Part shown: piece after piece, positions 1 through 9,871 of the stretch
Layout of the letters: each line of letters opens with the position of its first letter
Numbering within the stretch: position 1 is the first letter of the stretch
NCBI RefSeq assembly: GCF_026213295.1
Contig: NC_079417.1
Span: 1,696,241 to 1,760,240, forward strand
DNA length: 64,000 bases
Direction: 5' to 3'
From: Gadus chalcogrammus
Taxonomy: Eukaryota; Chordata; Actinopteri; Gadiformes; Gadidae
The notes under the pieces: model-generated
Databases searched by the model: none
The model's input: only the letters and a program-made list of their open reading frames with translations
Told to the model about the DNA's origin: nothing
Translations under genes and position numbers: made by a program

Positions 1-857
1 TCACGGCCCCCTAGAGGGGGCAGTTTAGCGCAGGGGTTCCCAGGGGCTGGGGCTCCCATCATCAGGGGCGTCATCAGCATCAGGTTCTAAGGGGCCCGAT
101 GCTTTAGGGGTGGGGCCCCAGGCAGCGGCTGGTGCTTTAGGGGTGGGGTTCAGGGGCCGATGCTTTAGGGGCCAAAATAAAGGTGATTAGGTGCTTCACT
201 AGAACAGGCAAGGAGTTTAGGGCACCAGGTAACCAGTGTCACCATCAGACTGTTGACATGCGGTCTAGGTTCGAGTGATGGAGTCTAACCACCAGGTGGT
301 ATCATTGCTGTCCGATGACCCAGTGTTTCCCCCAGTGGTACCCCCTGTCCGTTGTCCCTGCTCCACCCGTCTGTCCGTTACCTGTGGTCCACCCGTCTGT
401 CCGTTGTCTCTGGTCCACCCGTCTGTCCGTTACCTCTGGTCCACCCGTCTGTCCGTTGTCTCTGGTCCACCCGTCTGTCCGTTGTCCCTGGTCCACCCGT
501 CTGTCCGTTACCTCTGGTCCACCCCTCTGTCCGTTGTCTCTGGTCCATCCGTCTGTCCGTTACCTCTGGTCCATCCGTCTGTCCGTTGTCTCTGGTCCAC
601 CCCCCTGTCCGTTGTCCCTGGTCCACCCGTCTGTCCGTTACCTCTGGTCCACCCCTCTGTCCGTTGTCTCTGGTCCATCCGTCTGTCCGTTACCTCTGGT
701 CCACCCCCCTGTCCGTTGTCTCTGGTCCACCCCCCTGTCCGTTGTCCCTGGTCCACCCGTCTGTCCGTTGTCTCTGGTCCACCCGTCTGTCCGCTGTCCC
801 TGGTCCACCCGTCTGTCCGTTGTCCCTGGTCCACCCATCTGTCCGTTGTGTCCGCAG
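1..857 (+). other. slc40a1: last intron of slc40a1 (partial)
   Basis: Non-coding sequence upstream of the ferroportin last exon. Positions 1-180 hold imperfect G-rich repeats around a 'gctttaggggtggggt' core, and from about 341 the intron becomes a minisatellite that runs up to the splice acceptor (AG at 856-857). No exon is visible in it. The start of the intron lies outside the window. Confidence 0.75.
341..850. repeat. 26-bp minisatellite in slc40a1 intron
   Basis: About twenty tandem copies of a 26-bp pyrimidine-rich unit (ccacccgtctgtccgttgtc followed by tctggt) with small variants such as gttacc for gttgtc. The period is not a multiple of three and both strands stay open in several frames, so it produces long spurious reading frames. 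It ends a few bases before the acceptor and so supplies the polypyrimidine tract of the last exon. Confidence 0.95.
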
Positions 858-1123
858 GCCTGTGGTCCTTCGACCTCACGGTGACGCAGCTCCTCCAGGA
901 GAGCATCTGTGAGTCGGAGCGGGGCGTGGTCAACGGGGTGCAGAGCTCCATGAACTACCTGATGGACCTGCTGCACTTCATCATGGTCATCGCCGCGCCG
1001 CAGCCCCAGCACTTCGGCATCCTGGTCATCATATCCGTGCTGTTCATCACCGCCGGCCACACCATGTACTTCCTGTACGCACGCAAGGCCAAGAGGAAGA
1101 GCCGACAGCGGCGAGACACGTAG
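858..1123 (+). CDS. slc40a1: ferroportin (SLC40A1), C-terminal exon
   Basis: Last coding exon of the iron exporter ferroportin, the multi-pass plasma-membrane protein that releases ferrous iron and is the hepcidin receptor. The exon opens in a split glycine codon after the AG at 856-857 and reads [16 protein letters not shown], then [30 protein letters not shown] and a final hydrophobic helix [20 protein letters not shown], ending at TAG 1121-1123. [25 protein letters not shown] and GH.MYF are hallmarks of the vertebrate family. After the last helix comes a short, strongly basic tail ([14 protein letters not shown]), shorter and more basic than the tail I recall for mammalian ferroportin. The remaining exons lie left of the window, so I cannot tell whether the whole gene is intact. 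The family call is firm. Confidence 0.93.
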
Positions 1124-3389
1124 AGGATCTGGAGACCGCGGCTAACCTTAACCCTGGGTTAATCCTAGCCCGTAAACCCTGGGTTAAGCCTAGCCCATAA
1201 GCCCTGGGTAAACCCCAACCCTGGTTCACCCTAACCCATAAACCCTGGGTTCACCCTAACCCATAAACCTTGGGTTAACTCTAACCTCTAACCAAGCTGC
1301 CTTAGCTCCCTCTTGCTTCTTCAGCAGCATCAACATACCACTCACTCCCCCCCCCCCCCCCCATTCATTGATCTCTTTCATTCTACAAGCCCGCCCGACG
1401 CGTGGCCAGCCAACCAGTACTCAGGTGAAACCTTGGGGGGGGGAGGGGGGGGCAGCATCTCACCGTCATGTATCAGGGTTTGTTTGTTGAACATGGACAC
1501 AACAGATGCAGCGTTGTGGAACCTTCAGTGGGAGACCGACGTGGACCAGGCCTCCAGCGCCAGGGGACAGGCGCATGTCTGCGGCCCGCCAAATCACGAT
1601 AACACCCCGCTAAGGCCTCAAGCTAGCCTGGAAGACTCAGACGGCATTTGGGATCGGGAGGATAGACATGGATGTTTCTCAGTTCGCATAGGATGATGAA
1701 GGGACTATAATTGACATCTAAAAAACAACAATTATATCACAAACCAAACAAGTGGCATAAATGTTACTGATCCGTCCACTTGGAAATATTCCAGGAAGTC
1801 CTGCGAGGAATACAAGAAGGGAACTTGACGTGAGATACTTGATGTGGAAACAGAAAGCAATCCAGCAGAAGAGGAAGACCGTAGAATACCTTTCCCCCTG
1901 GTGTGTTTCTCTGTGGATGAATCAAGCAGACATGCACCTCTCTTTCAATCTGATCATTGATTTATATTGAATTAATGATATGCATCTGTTACAGGAGAGT
2001 TGTTCATATCAAACAAATCATTTATCTTATCTTTGGACGCGCATCAATGGTGGGTGTACTTATTAAAGACTATTGTTACTATTTCTACTTCACATAGATA
2101 GAGTGATATTCATGCCGTTTTAAACACCCTTTTACTTCATGCATTTCTGTGATTATTGTATGCCAATATCTGCTCTGTACTATTGGCAATGGTGTTACAT
2201 TACACTATATCTTAGGCTCTGTTTGTCAACTCTACCTGACCTCTGACCTTACCTCAGCTCAGAACTAGCAAACGTTTCAAAAAGGACTTGGACATTTATC
2301 TCAGCTTCTTCTGTCTTCTGGAAACATGGATGCACAGTGGAATTCACGGATCAATAAAGTTCACAACGTTGTTCTGCAAGCAGCACCACATCACATTATA
2401 TTTGTATACTTTTCCTGTGGAATCTCAGTATTGTGCTGTCTTCTTCTTTTTCCAAAAACCAACATTTATGATCACACAATAAACACTCACAAGACTCAAA
2501 CTCTGTTGAAATCATTACTGTGCATGAGTTTCTGTGAACCAGCAGCAAAAAAGGAAGACCGTAGAATACCAGCGTAGAATATAGAAACAAGAGGTAGAGA
2601 AAATATTTGATTGAAGCAGAGCTAGACAGACAGACAGCCTTGACTCTGGCGACCTCTGGTGTTTAAAAGCTCCAATGCTCCACCAATGCGCTGCAGTTTG
2701 CGGCAGCTGGGGTCAATATACGTTAACGCAAATCTAGGAAGGAAACAAACGTGGGCAGTCTGGTGATGTTGCAGTAGCTCTGATCAGACATCAAGTTTGG
2801 AAATAAGTTAATTTAAAGCCGGGTAAAGTAAAAAGTAACTCGTTGGATGTACGTTCAGGTTTATGTGGAGTTGATGATGGATTACCAACAGCTTGTTTAG
2901 CAGGTTAGTCTAATTCAGCAACTCAACCAAACACTGGAGAATGAATCAAACCACAGCATGTGTGTCATATCGTAAACCACATTTATATCGGTCACCTTTC
3001 TCAGCAATGTTCGAACATTATTGGAAAATGAAAATTCGTTTTATAAAAATCCTGCTTGCTTATGGTGAGCAGCGGGACTGAGGAGATGATTGATCTGAAG
3101 GCCAGTCGCTCTCCTGGCTCCGAAAGACCCCAGACCGAAATGTTGTTGGTAAAGGCTGCCGGTGTGCGTGTGTTTTGTGTGTTCGATTCTTAATGGGGTT
3201 AATATCCAATTGAACTAGGCCTGGTAACGGATGTTTCTATCCCCTCGGACCCCGTACAAATATTAACATCCAATACCTACATTTCACGTTGGATAAAAGC
3301 CCCGAATGACTGAAGGTAACCTCCCGCCGTTCCCCTCCCTGTGTCCCCGTCCCTTACTCCCCAGCAGCGCGTCCCGCTCCGTGGTCCAG
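1124..3389. other. slc40a1 3' region and rpp25 upstream region
   Basis: No convincing exon. It contains a C14-type homopolymer (around 1348-1362) and a G-rich run (around 1434-1452), both unlike coding sequence. AATAAA hexamers at 2353-2358 and 2479-2484 are the best candidates for slc40a1 polyadenylation. Short repeated words (gaagaccgtagaatacc near 1875 and 2556) hint at old interspersed repeats. The stretch 3060-3389 immediately upstream of rpp25 probably holds its promoter and 5' UTR; a pyrimidine tract ending ccccagcag near 3364 could be an acceptor for a 5'-UTR intron. Confidence 0.5.
1139..1300. repeat. degenerate TTAACCC-like tandem repeat
   Basis: Starting 16 bp after the slc40a1 stop are several imperfect copies of a unit of about 30 bp built on 'ctaacccataaaccctgggt'. 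It contains scattered ctaaccc motifs resembling telomere repeats, but spacing and sequence are irregular, so this is a local tandem repeat in the 3'-UTR region and not a telomeric array. Confidence 0.8.
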
Positions 3390-4130
3390 ATGGAGAACTA
3401 CCGCAAGGCGAGCACGGAGGAGGACCCCTCCCGCTGCCCGTTCCTCCACCTGTCCGCCGGCACGCCGCAGGTACTCGTCAAGGACGGCAGCAAGATCCGC
3501 AACATCCTGGGCTTCGCGTTGAGCCGCGTGGAGGCGCCCCGGCCGCGCCCCCTCCGCAAGGGGGACCGCCCGCCGGAAGGCGGAGCCACTGCAGGGGTCC
3601 CGGAGGTCCCGGAGATCCCCGTGGACCCAAAGCCGCTCAGCAGGCAGATCGTCTTCACGGCGACGGGGAAGGGCATCTCCAAGGCCATCACGTGCGCGGA
3701 GATGGTGAAGCGGCGGCTGCGGGGTGGCGGCGGCGTGCACCAGCGCACGGAGCTGCAGTACAGCGCCGTGCGAGAGCTGTGGGAGCCCCTGGAGCCCGGA
3801 GCCGGGCTGGACGGACTGACAGTCAGCCGCAACGTCCCGGCCCTCTGGATCCTGCTGTCCAGGGACCCGCTGGAGCCCCCGGGGCCCGCGGACCAGCCCC
3901 CGGGGACCTCGGACGGCCTGTGGGCGGAGGGGGAGGAGGAGGAGGAGGGGGAGGAGGAGGAAGAAGGGGAGGGAGGAAGAGGAAGAGGAAGAGGGAGGGC
4001 GGGGGCCAGGAAGAAGAGGGGAGGCTATGGGGAACGAGGCGGAGGGAGGGGGGGCAGGGGGAGAGGTGGACGCCCCCCAGGGAGACCCAGAGGACCTGGG
4101 AGAGGCCCGTGCCACATTGTTTTCAAATAA
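3390..4130 (+). CDS. rpp25: RPP25-like RNase P/MRP protein subunit (Alba domain)
   Basis: A 246-residue Alba-domain protein of the RPP25/RPP25L family, the subunit that pairs with RPP20 and binds the P3 stem of RNase P and RNase MRP RNA in the nucleolus. I start at the ATG at 3390 because MENYRK is the family's conserved N-terminus; an in-frame ATG at 3306 would add 28 unrelated residues. Alba motifs follow in order: VKDGSKIRN (residues 30-38), IVFTATGKGISKAITCAEMV (87-106), LQYSAVRELW (122-131) and SRNVPALWILLSRD (146-159). Two features are odd. A proline-rich insertion of about 35 residues (49-84) separates the first helix from the next strand. The tail has an acidic run (about 170-184) followed by an Arg/Gly-rich region (185-240). 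The reading frame is a single exon. Choosing between the rpp25a, rpp25b and rpp25l paralogues is not possible here. Confidence 0.88.
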   Translation: MENYRKASTEEDPSRCPFLHLSAGTPQVLVKDGSKIRNILGFALSRVEAPRPRPLRKGDRPPEGGATAGVPEVPEIPVDPKPLSRQIVFTATGKGISKAITCAEMVKRRLRGGGGVHQRTELQYSAVRELWEPLEPGAGLDGLTVSRNVPALWILLSRDPLEPPGPADQPPGTSDGLWAEGEEEEEGEEEEEGEGGRGRGRGRAGARKKRGGYGERGGGRGGRGRGGRPPGRPRGPGRGPCHIVFK

Positions 4131-4131
4131 A
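4126..4131 (+). terminator. AATAAA overlapping the rpp25 stop codon
   Basis: The hexamer AATAAA at 4126-4131 contains the TAA stop (4128-4130) of the rpp25-like gene. Use of this signal would place cleavage some 10-30 bases after the stop and leave almost no 3' UTR. Other AATAAA hexamers occur further on, for example near 4514. Confidence 0.6.
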
Positions 4132-4320
4132 CGGCAAGTGCCGATACCACAACGTGTTGTTACATCCACTGAAATGTCCCGCATCATCCAGCACAGCTGT
4201 TCCATCAAACGGTCAGTACCATCATACAGTAGCGCTGAGGGTACCGGCCCTAAGAAGTCGGTGGTTTACCAACCAAGCACAATGATGGCCGAAATACCGT
4301 GACGGGCTGCTCATGTAGGA

Positions 4321-4443
4321 ATGGCTGCCGTCTATTGGCTCCTGGCTAATGGCTGCCGTCTATTGGCTCCTGGCTATTGGCTGCCGTCTATTGGCTCCTG
4401 GCTAATGGCTGCCGTCTATTGGCTCCTGGCTATTGGCTTCCGT
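4321..4443. repeat. 28-bp tandem repeat
   Basis: Just over four copies of a 28-bp unit beginning atggctgccgtctattggct, alternating between ...ggctaatgg and ...ggctattgg joints. It lies in the rpp25 3' flank. The open frame through it is simply repeated sequence. Confidence 0.9.
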
Positions 4444-6010
4444 CTTTTGGCATCTATTGACATTAGTCTTCATGAAAGCATCAATATTTTTATTGTGATA
4501 ATCGACCTGACTCAATAAAGACGTCTGTTAAGGCTGACCACCTGCATATACACATGGATCTAAATATCGCATCGTGAGTTAGGATAGGAGTAGGCTTCAC
4601 TCAATGTGTATGTAAGAGGGCTGGCCTGAATAGTCAGATCAAGTAAAGTAGGAGGGATGCGGGACTATTAATGAATCCACTTTTATTTGCACAGACGTTT
4701 TGGCGTGTGCCTTCTTCAGTGTGCATCAATTAAAGTGTTTAACCGGTCTTCAATAACCACACCCATTGACAAAACCCCATTGACAGCAACAATTAAATGT
4801 TATCCAGTCCATACATGATCATTGTCACTAATGTTTCAGACAGTCCATTGATGAGAATAAATTACATTTATGTATACATACGAATGAACGTACATTATAT
4901 TTATAAGAAACAACTTGGGGACAAACCTGCCTTCATCCCATTTGGGATGAAGGCAGCCCCGGCCGCGCCCCAAGGGTCTCTACGAATAGCACAGGCCCTT
5001 GTAGTCTTTCTTAAATGTGAAGTCTGCATTTTATTTTCGTTCGGTGTATATTGTGTAATTAATAACCAGCAATTGCTGGTAATAACCAGCAATAAATGAT
5101 TTCATTTAGATTCAAATAATGTTTCTGGAATTGGTATCCGTTATTATAAATTGTATTTTCTTCTCTTCTATTCTTCTGCTTTACCGCGTCTCTCATGCGT
5201 CTTCACATAGTCGGTAAACTTTGTCGATGGAGAGTTCCTTTAAATATTGCCACCGTAAAGGATTATTGGATACTATCTCCTTTCCTTTCGCAAAGGTTGC
5301 TCAGGAGAAATCTATGCTCAATGCTGTCATCTAAATTCACTGAAAGCCATTTGGATAAATGCTGCTGAACACCTGAATGATAAAGTGTAATATGAAATGT
5401 ATTGACCTGTCTTGAGCAATGGCTTTCTGGAATTTCCAAGATGAAGTCATCATCCCAGGCCAGTACAGGGCCTTCATAACACTGGGTAGTCATGGTTACC
5501 CCCAGTACATGGTGTTCACACACTGCCTCAGAGAACACCAAGTGATGGTTACCAGTCCATAGTTGTTATTAAAAATGTGGTTGTGTTTTTGGGGAAGTTC
5601 TGGAGGGGTGTGTATGGAGCAAAGAGCTCTCCATCTGGGCATCGGTTTTCTTGTTGGGGGAGAATCCAAAATGACATCATCCCTACCCTGTTGACCCTCT
5701 GAAAAAACAACTTATCGAACAAATGCATGAAAGAAATGATTTATGTCAAATGTCATGTAAAATACATAAGTACACTTACAACATCAAGGTGAGATATTAC
5801 AACATTTAGGTACGTGTGGTGTCCCATGCTTTGTAAAGGCAGAACACTTGGAATGGTTTTGAGGGGACTTTTGAGGTTTGGTGAACTGAAACCGAAAGTG
5901 TGACCATCTCACAGACAACAACAACCTGGAAAGTTGGAAGGGAGAAAAAAGGCAGGCTGCTCATTGGATGTTCAAGGGGAGGATGTTTCCTGATGGGCGG
6001 GCTAACAGTT
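4444..6010. other. intergenic, no recognisable gene
   Basis: AT-rich sequence with no exon I can support. Two short perfect palindromes stand out: cttcatccca/tgggatgaag at 4931-4952 and an AATTGCTGG-centred one near 5064-5080. The sentence-like 'gacgttttggcgtgtgccttcttcag' near 4694 resembles teleost interspersed repeats. A 92-codon open frame on the minus strand (5263-5541) has no recognisable domain. Confidence 0.45.
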
Positions 6011-6011
6011 T

Positions 6012-6017
6012 TATAAA
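6012..6017 (+). promoter_or_regulatory. TATA box of secreted-gene copy A
   Basis: TATAAA 54 bp upstream of the leading base of the signal-peptide exon ATG at 6071, in a sensible position for a start site near 6040. Its flanking sequence differs from the CCAAT/TATA promoter shared by the other copies. Confidence 0.5.
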
Positions 6018-6070
6018 TGATGGGCTCGACAACATCTGAACAGTGAGAGTTGAGTCAGAACAGAGGAAAG

Positions 6071-6146
6071 ATGTTTTCTGTTCAAACCCTGATCGTTGCT
6101 GCTCTCCTGGCAGAGCTGGGCCTTGTTGTGGAGTCTTCCTTTGGGG
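6071..6146 (+). pseudogene. secreted LRAT-like family, copy A: orphan exon 1
   Basis: A signal-peptide exon encoding MFSVQTLIVAALLAELGLVV and five more residues, followed by a consensus donor (gtgagt at 6147). Length (76 bp) and splice phase equal those of exon 1 in the intact copies at 46284 and 61161. I found no exon 2, 3 or 4 downstream on this strand before the TG repeat, the THAP fragment and the opposite-strand copy B. Either the rest was lost or displaced by insertions, or the exon is spliced to something I do not recognise. Confidence 0.6.
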
Positions 6147-6638
6147 GTGAGTCCTTTTATTAAGTTGTCTGTTCTGGAAATGGGCGTCAATATGTGTGGT
6201 TCCCCCAGGATATAGAGATGCCGAGTTCCAAGTGTGGGTGTGGTGACGTGTATCATGTGCGTCGAGAGCAGCGAAGAGCTGTAGTTCACAAAGCGGCCTC
6301 ACATAAACCCTAAAATTATCAAACTTCTTTACGAAAATTTTTAGTTTTCTTTGCATGAAAAATTATCATTTAAATCCACAAACAACATATGTGTAATCCA
6401 GGGCATATAAAGACTGGGACCAGAAAATAATAATTTTCTCTCCATTGACACCCATTCATATTTTTCGATCTCATAGGTCCCGTGAGCTCTACCGGAAGGG
6501 GCGTGACTTCGCCACTCTATATAGCAATTTTCAAAACAAGTTACATCCGGTAACCTGTAGGGGGCGCAGGGAAGCGGGTCTATAGAGGTATAGACCCACC
6601 TCTTTGTTGGCCTGTTTATTCAATGGAATGTATTAGTG

Positions 6639-6673
6639 CATGTGCGTGCGTGTGTGTGTGTGCTTGTAGGTGC

Positions 6674-6754
<81 letters not shown>
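6639..6754. repeat. (TG)n microsatellite
   Basis: A long GT/CA dinucleotide run, pure from about 6676 to 6754, with an interrupted leading part. Confidence 0.97.
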
Positions 6755-6755
<1 letters not shown>

Positions 6756-7442
6756 TGTGGTGGGTGTGTTTTCTCGTAAAACGAGGGTTGTATGCAGAGC
6801 TATAGAGAAAGAGAGTTGCGACACGCTATGATCTCGCCCACAGGGTGGTCACGTGGTTGTCACGTGGTTCATGTAAGCCTCAATAGTTCCAAACACGCCG
6901 CGCAGTCAATGTTATTCTATGGGACGACCGCAGAGATTTCAATATTGAATGGTAAATATGAACGAAAAAAACACGTACAAGTATTTGTCTGACTTTTATG
7001 GCATTATTGCATATCTGTTAACGTCAGTTTTACCTTTAGAGTGGTTAGATACGTTTTTAAGTTTGAGGGAAAGCTTCACGTTCGTGTTAGCATACTGGCT
7101 TTTACCCTACAACTGTATTGAAATGAAAGAAATCAAGATGTTTTACCATGATCATTTTAAGATATGAGCCACACAAAGTATCAAATATATTAAAGAATAA
7201 CAACTCATTACGCTTGGATGAATGAAATAGTTATTTTTTTTATTAAACAATTAGTGTGACAAGAACAAGTGAGTGTGATTGTGTTAACAGATTCAACAAT
7301 GGACACAGCAGGGAACACTATATAATATACTTAGGGCAAACCATTAACATAAAACGTTGCAAATATACTATACTTTATGCCATTACAATACTTATAATAG
7401 CCCTGAGCAAATTCAAAATTGGTTTAGATCAATGGTCATACC

Positions 7443-7943
7443 ATGGTTGGCTGTGCAGCGTTTGCATGCTCCAATCGGTCCGAGAAGGGTTACCACAAGG
7501 GTTACCACATGTATGGCTTCCCCAAGGACCAAGGGCGCAGGAAGAAATGGATGGCAATGGTCAGCCGTCAAAACGTACAAGTGACAGGGGTCAGCAACCG
7601 TCAAAAACTATGTGATGCAAGTAATGTTCACATCACTTGATAGCATTTCAAAGGGCATAATAGTTCTAAGTGTAGAGAATTATGACTTTTCAATGATATT
7701 TGAAGTGCAATGGAAACTGATCTTACAAGCCTACCTATAAGGTACACTTTGAAGATGACCAGGCCCGATGCAGTCCCAACAGTTTTCATTCATCGCCTTA
7801 AGCCGAAGAGGAGGAAACCCCCTTCTGTGAGGGTGCCTCCAGAACCAAGTGCAACGGACCACACATATTTCATCAAATTAAACTTCGGTATGATCCATGC
7901 AGCTAACAATGGGATAGACTACACTCTTAATGAGATTACATAA
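7443..7943 (+). pseudogene. THAP-domain gene fragment
   Basis: The sequence from the ATG at 7443 reads MVGCAAFACSNR, then MYGFPKDQGRRKKWMAMVSR and QKLCD. This matches the first part of a THAP zinc finger: Cys-x4-Cys, a FPKD turn, the conserved Trp, then the Cys of the Cys-x2-His half. After roughly 100 bases with stops or intron-like sequence, a second open stretch (7710-7943) contains the RPDAVPTVF motif that closes THAP domains (AVPTIF box), followed by a basic segment. The Cys-x2-His His is not visible between the two pieces, so an intron or damage separates them. THAP domains are DNA-binding modules found both in host genes and in P-element-like transposases; with no host-gene context here, a transposon relic is likely. 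Confidence 0.6.
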
Positions 7944-8135
7944 TTCATATTTGTACATTAAGTTTAAAAAACAACCAGAGGTCAGGGATTCTCTGAGGAT
8001 TTGCACACAATGTAGACACATTTCTACCCAATTAACAATTGCCGGTAGATCCATTTATACATTTTATTGGTTTCTGATTGTGGCAGATGATTTAATTCAC
8101 ATTAAAGAAATGTCGCTTTAATTAATTTTCTTACA

Positions 8136-8516
8136 TTGGAGATGACAGTAGTTGCAAAGGCAAAATACATAAAACAGCAACATTACCATGTAATTATTAA
8201 AGAGATTGAGGGAGAAATTGAGGTGGATTTCAAGAGCGATGAAAATGACATGACAGGAGACACAGAGAGCAATCAAGAGGCCACTTTGCCAGGGGCAGGT
8301 GATTCAGGGGCAGGTGATTCAGGGGCAGGTGATTCAGGGGCAGCTGCTCCAGGGCCAGTTGCTCCAGGGACCAGACTGCCAGGGACTGATGGGGCGACTG
8401 GAGAAGTTAAAACGAAAAAGCCATACAGGTTAAATTCACCGCCCATCATAATCAGCATTGTTGAAGCGGCGGCATCTGTAGGGCTTCATGTGCTGAACAC
8501 CCTTTCCAGGATATAA
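8136..8516 (+). other. open reading frame with GAGDS repeats
   Basis: A 126-codon open frame with an acidic start (EIEGEIEVDFKSDEND), three GAGDS repeats and an Ala/Pro/Gly-rich middle. I recognise no domain. It follows the THAP fragment on the same strand and could be a downstream exon of that element, or chance. The repeats come from a 15-bp tandem duplication (ggggcaggtgattca). Confidence 0.25.
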
Positions 8517-8660
8517 TTAAACAAACACACTGTTATTTCTACTAGCTATCGCATCATAAAACCCGTCCTTAAATCAACCTAAATGATCCTAGTAAACCAA
8601 CATAAATAACTAACTAAATAAAAGTTTGATTCACTACTGAACTTTGTAATTGTTGGTGTA

Positions 8661-9035
8661 GATACCTTCACCTGGCGAAGTCGAGCTCACAAACCAGCAG
8701 GCAAACGGTCGTCTACCAAGATAAAAATATATAGAATTACGCTGTGCATATACAAATAAATGTCAGTATATGCATCATAAAAGGACCTCTAATACAATAG
8801 ACAGTTGACGATTCAAAAGAGGTAGCTATTTAATCAATTTACCCCTGGAGATACCTTCACAGATGGCGAAGTCGAGCTAACAAACTAGCAGGCAAACGGT
8901 CGTCTACCAAGATAAATATATATATAATTACGCTGTGCATTTACAAAGAAATATCAGTATATGCATCATAAAGGCACTCTAATACAATATAGACAGTTGA
9001 CAATTCAAAAGAGGTAGCTATTTAATCAATTTACC
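8661..9035. repeat. tandem duplication of a 189-bp unit
   Basis: Two adjacent near-identical copies (8661-8849 and 8850-9035), each beginning gataccttca and ending ttaatcaatttacc. No gene content is seen. The low divergence indicates a fairly recent local duplication. Confidence 0.9.
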
Positions 9036-9485
9036 TGAGAAGTTACTCGGCGGCCAGCAATGGAAATGGATGATCTCCTACGCCGTAAAATGGTTGTTTG
9101 GAACTATTCGAGGCTCCATACCCCGGAAGTAGGCGCTACAACGGAGTCCAATGGAAGTGTCGCCACTCTGTTATATCTACCACTCTGGTTGTATGGAGTT
9201 AGAATCATGCCAAAACCCCCCACACACACAAAACATGTGTTTTACTCACGCACAACGATTCACACACACACACTCAGTGTGGTTTGCAAATACAAAACAT
9301 CATTCACAAACTAATGCATTTAGCTTCAGAAACAAATACAGTATGTTTAACACATACAAAGAAACATATTTCTTCAATAAAAAAAAAAAAATCCTCCAAG
9401 TACAAACTAAAATCTTTCAAGGACCAAAAAAAATCCTTCAAGTACAAAAAACCAGGATCAGCAAGGCGGAAAATTAGTGCCAAAA

Positions 9486-9790
9486 GTCACGCCGTTTGTC
9501 CAATCGCAACAGAGTGGGCTACTCGGGAGGGGGGCCTTAAAGCGACATGATACAAATCAGACCGTCTTTGAAATACTCAGAAATTTACAGTGTGAGAATA
9601 AAAATGGGTATTTCTAACATGCAGGCATGTAACCCTATTCGAGTAGTACCCCCAAATGCAATAATTAACAACAAAAAGTTTGGCTGCCACAGAGTGCTTG
9701 TGTCCGAGACCTAGGTTACTCTTAAGTCACTCTTAGCCTAGGTTATGGTATATTAACGTGTATTTTGGATTTTACAAAAAATGAAACAAA
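9486..9790. repeat. dispersed repeat, copy 1 (pair of 22500-22850)
   Basis: Sequence from 'gccgtttgtccaatcgca' through 'gattttacaaaaaatgaaa' recurs with modest divergence at about 22500-22850. Both copies lie just beyond the 3' end of a truncated minus-strand secreted-gene copy (B and D), at the place where exon 4 is expected. The sequence resembles a non-autonomous DNA transposon common in fish, but I could not define terminal inverted repeats. Confidence 0.6.
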
Positions 9791-9871
9791 CACGATTGAT
9801 GGATGTTTTTTCATTTTTTATGTGATACTCGATGCACTCTGGTGGTGTGAAACCACTACACCAGAGGTCGA

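Noticed and set aside
275..912. Several long overlapping reading frames on both strands across the intron minisatellite
   Set aside because: They are the 26-bp repeat read in different frames; only the part after 858 is a real exon.
1139..1300. Telomere or interstitial telomere sequence
   Set aside because: Units are irregular and about 30 bp, not TTAGGG arrays.
1313..1696. A coding exon after slc40a1
   Set aside because: It contains long C and G homopolymers and no recognisable protein sequence.
3306..3389. Upstream ATG extending the rpp25 frame
   Set aside because: The family begins MENYRK, the added residues match nothing and a likely acceptor sits between.
5263..5541. A minus-strand protein-coding exon of 92 codons
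   Set aside because: No domain, splice context or second copy supports it.
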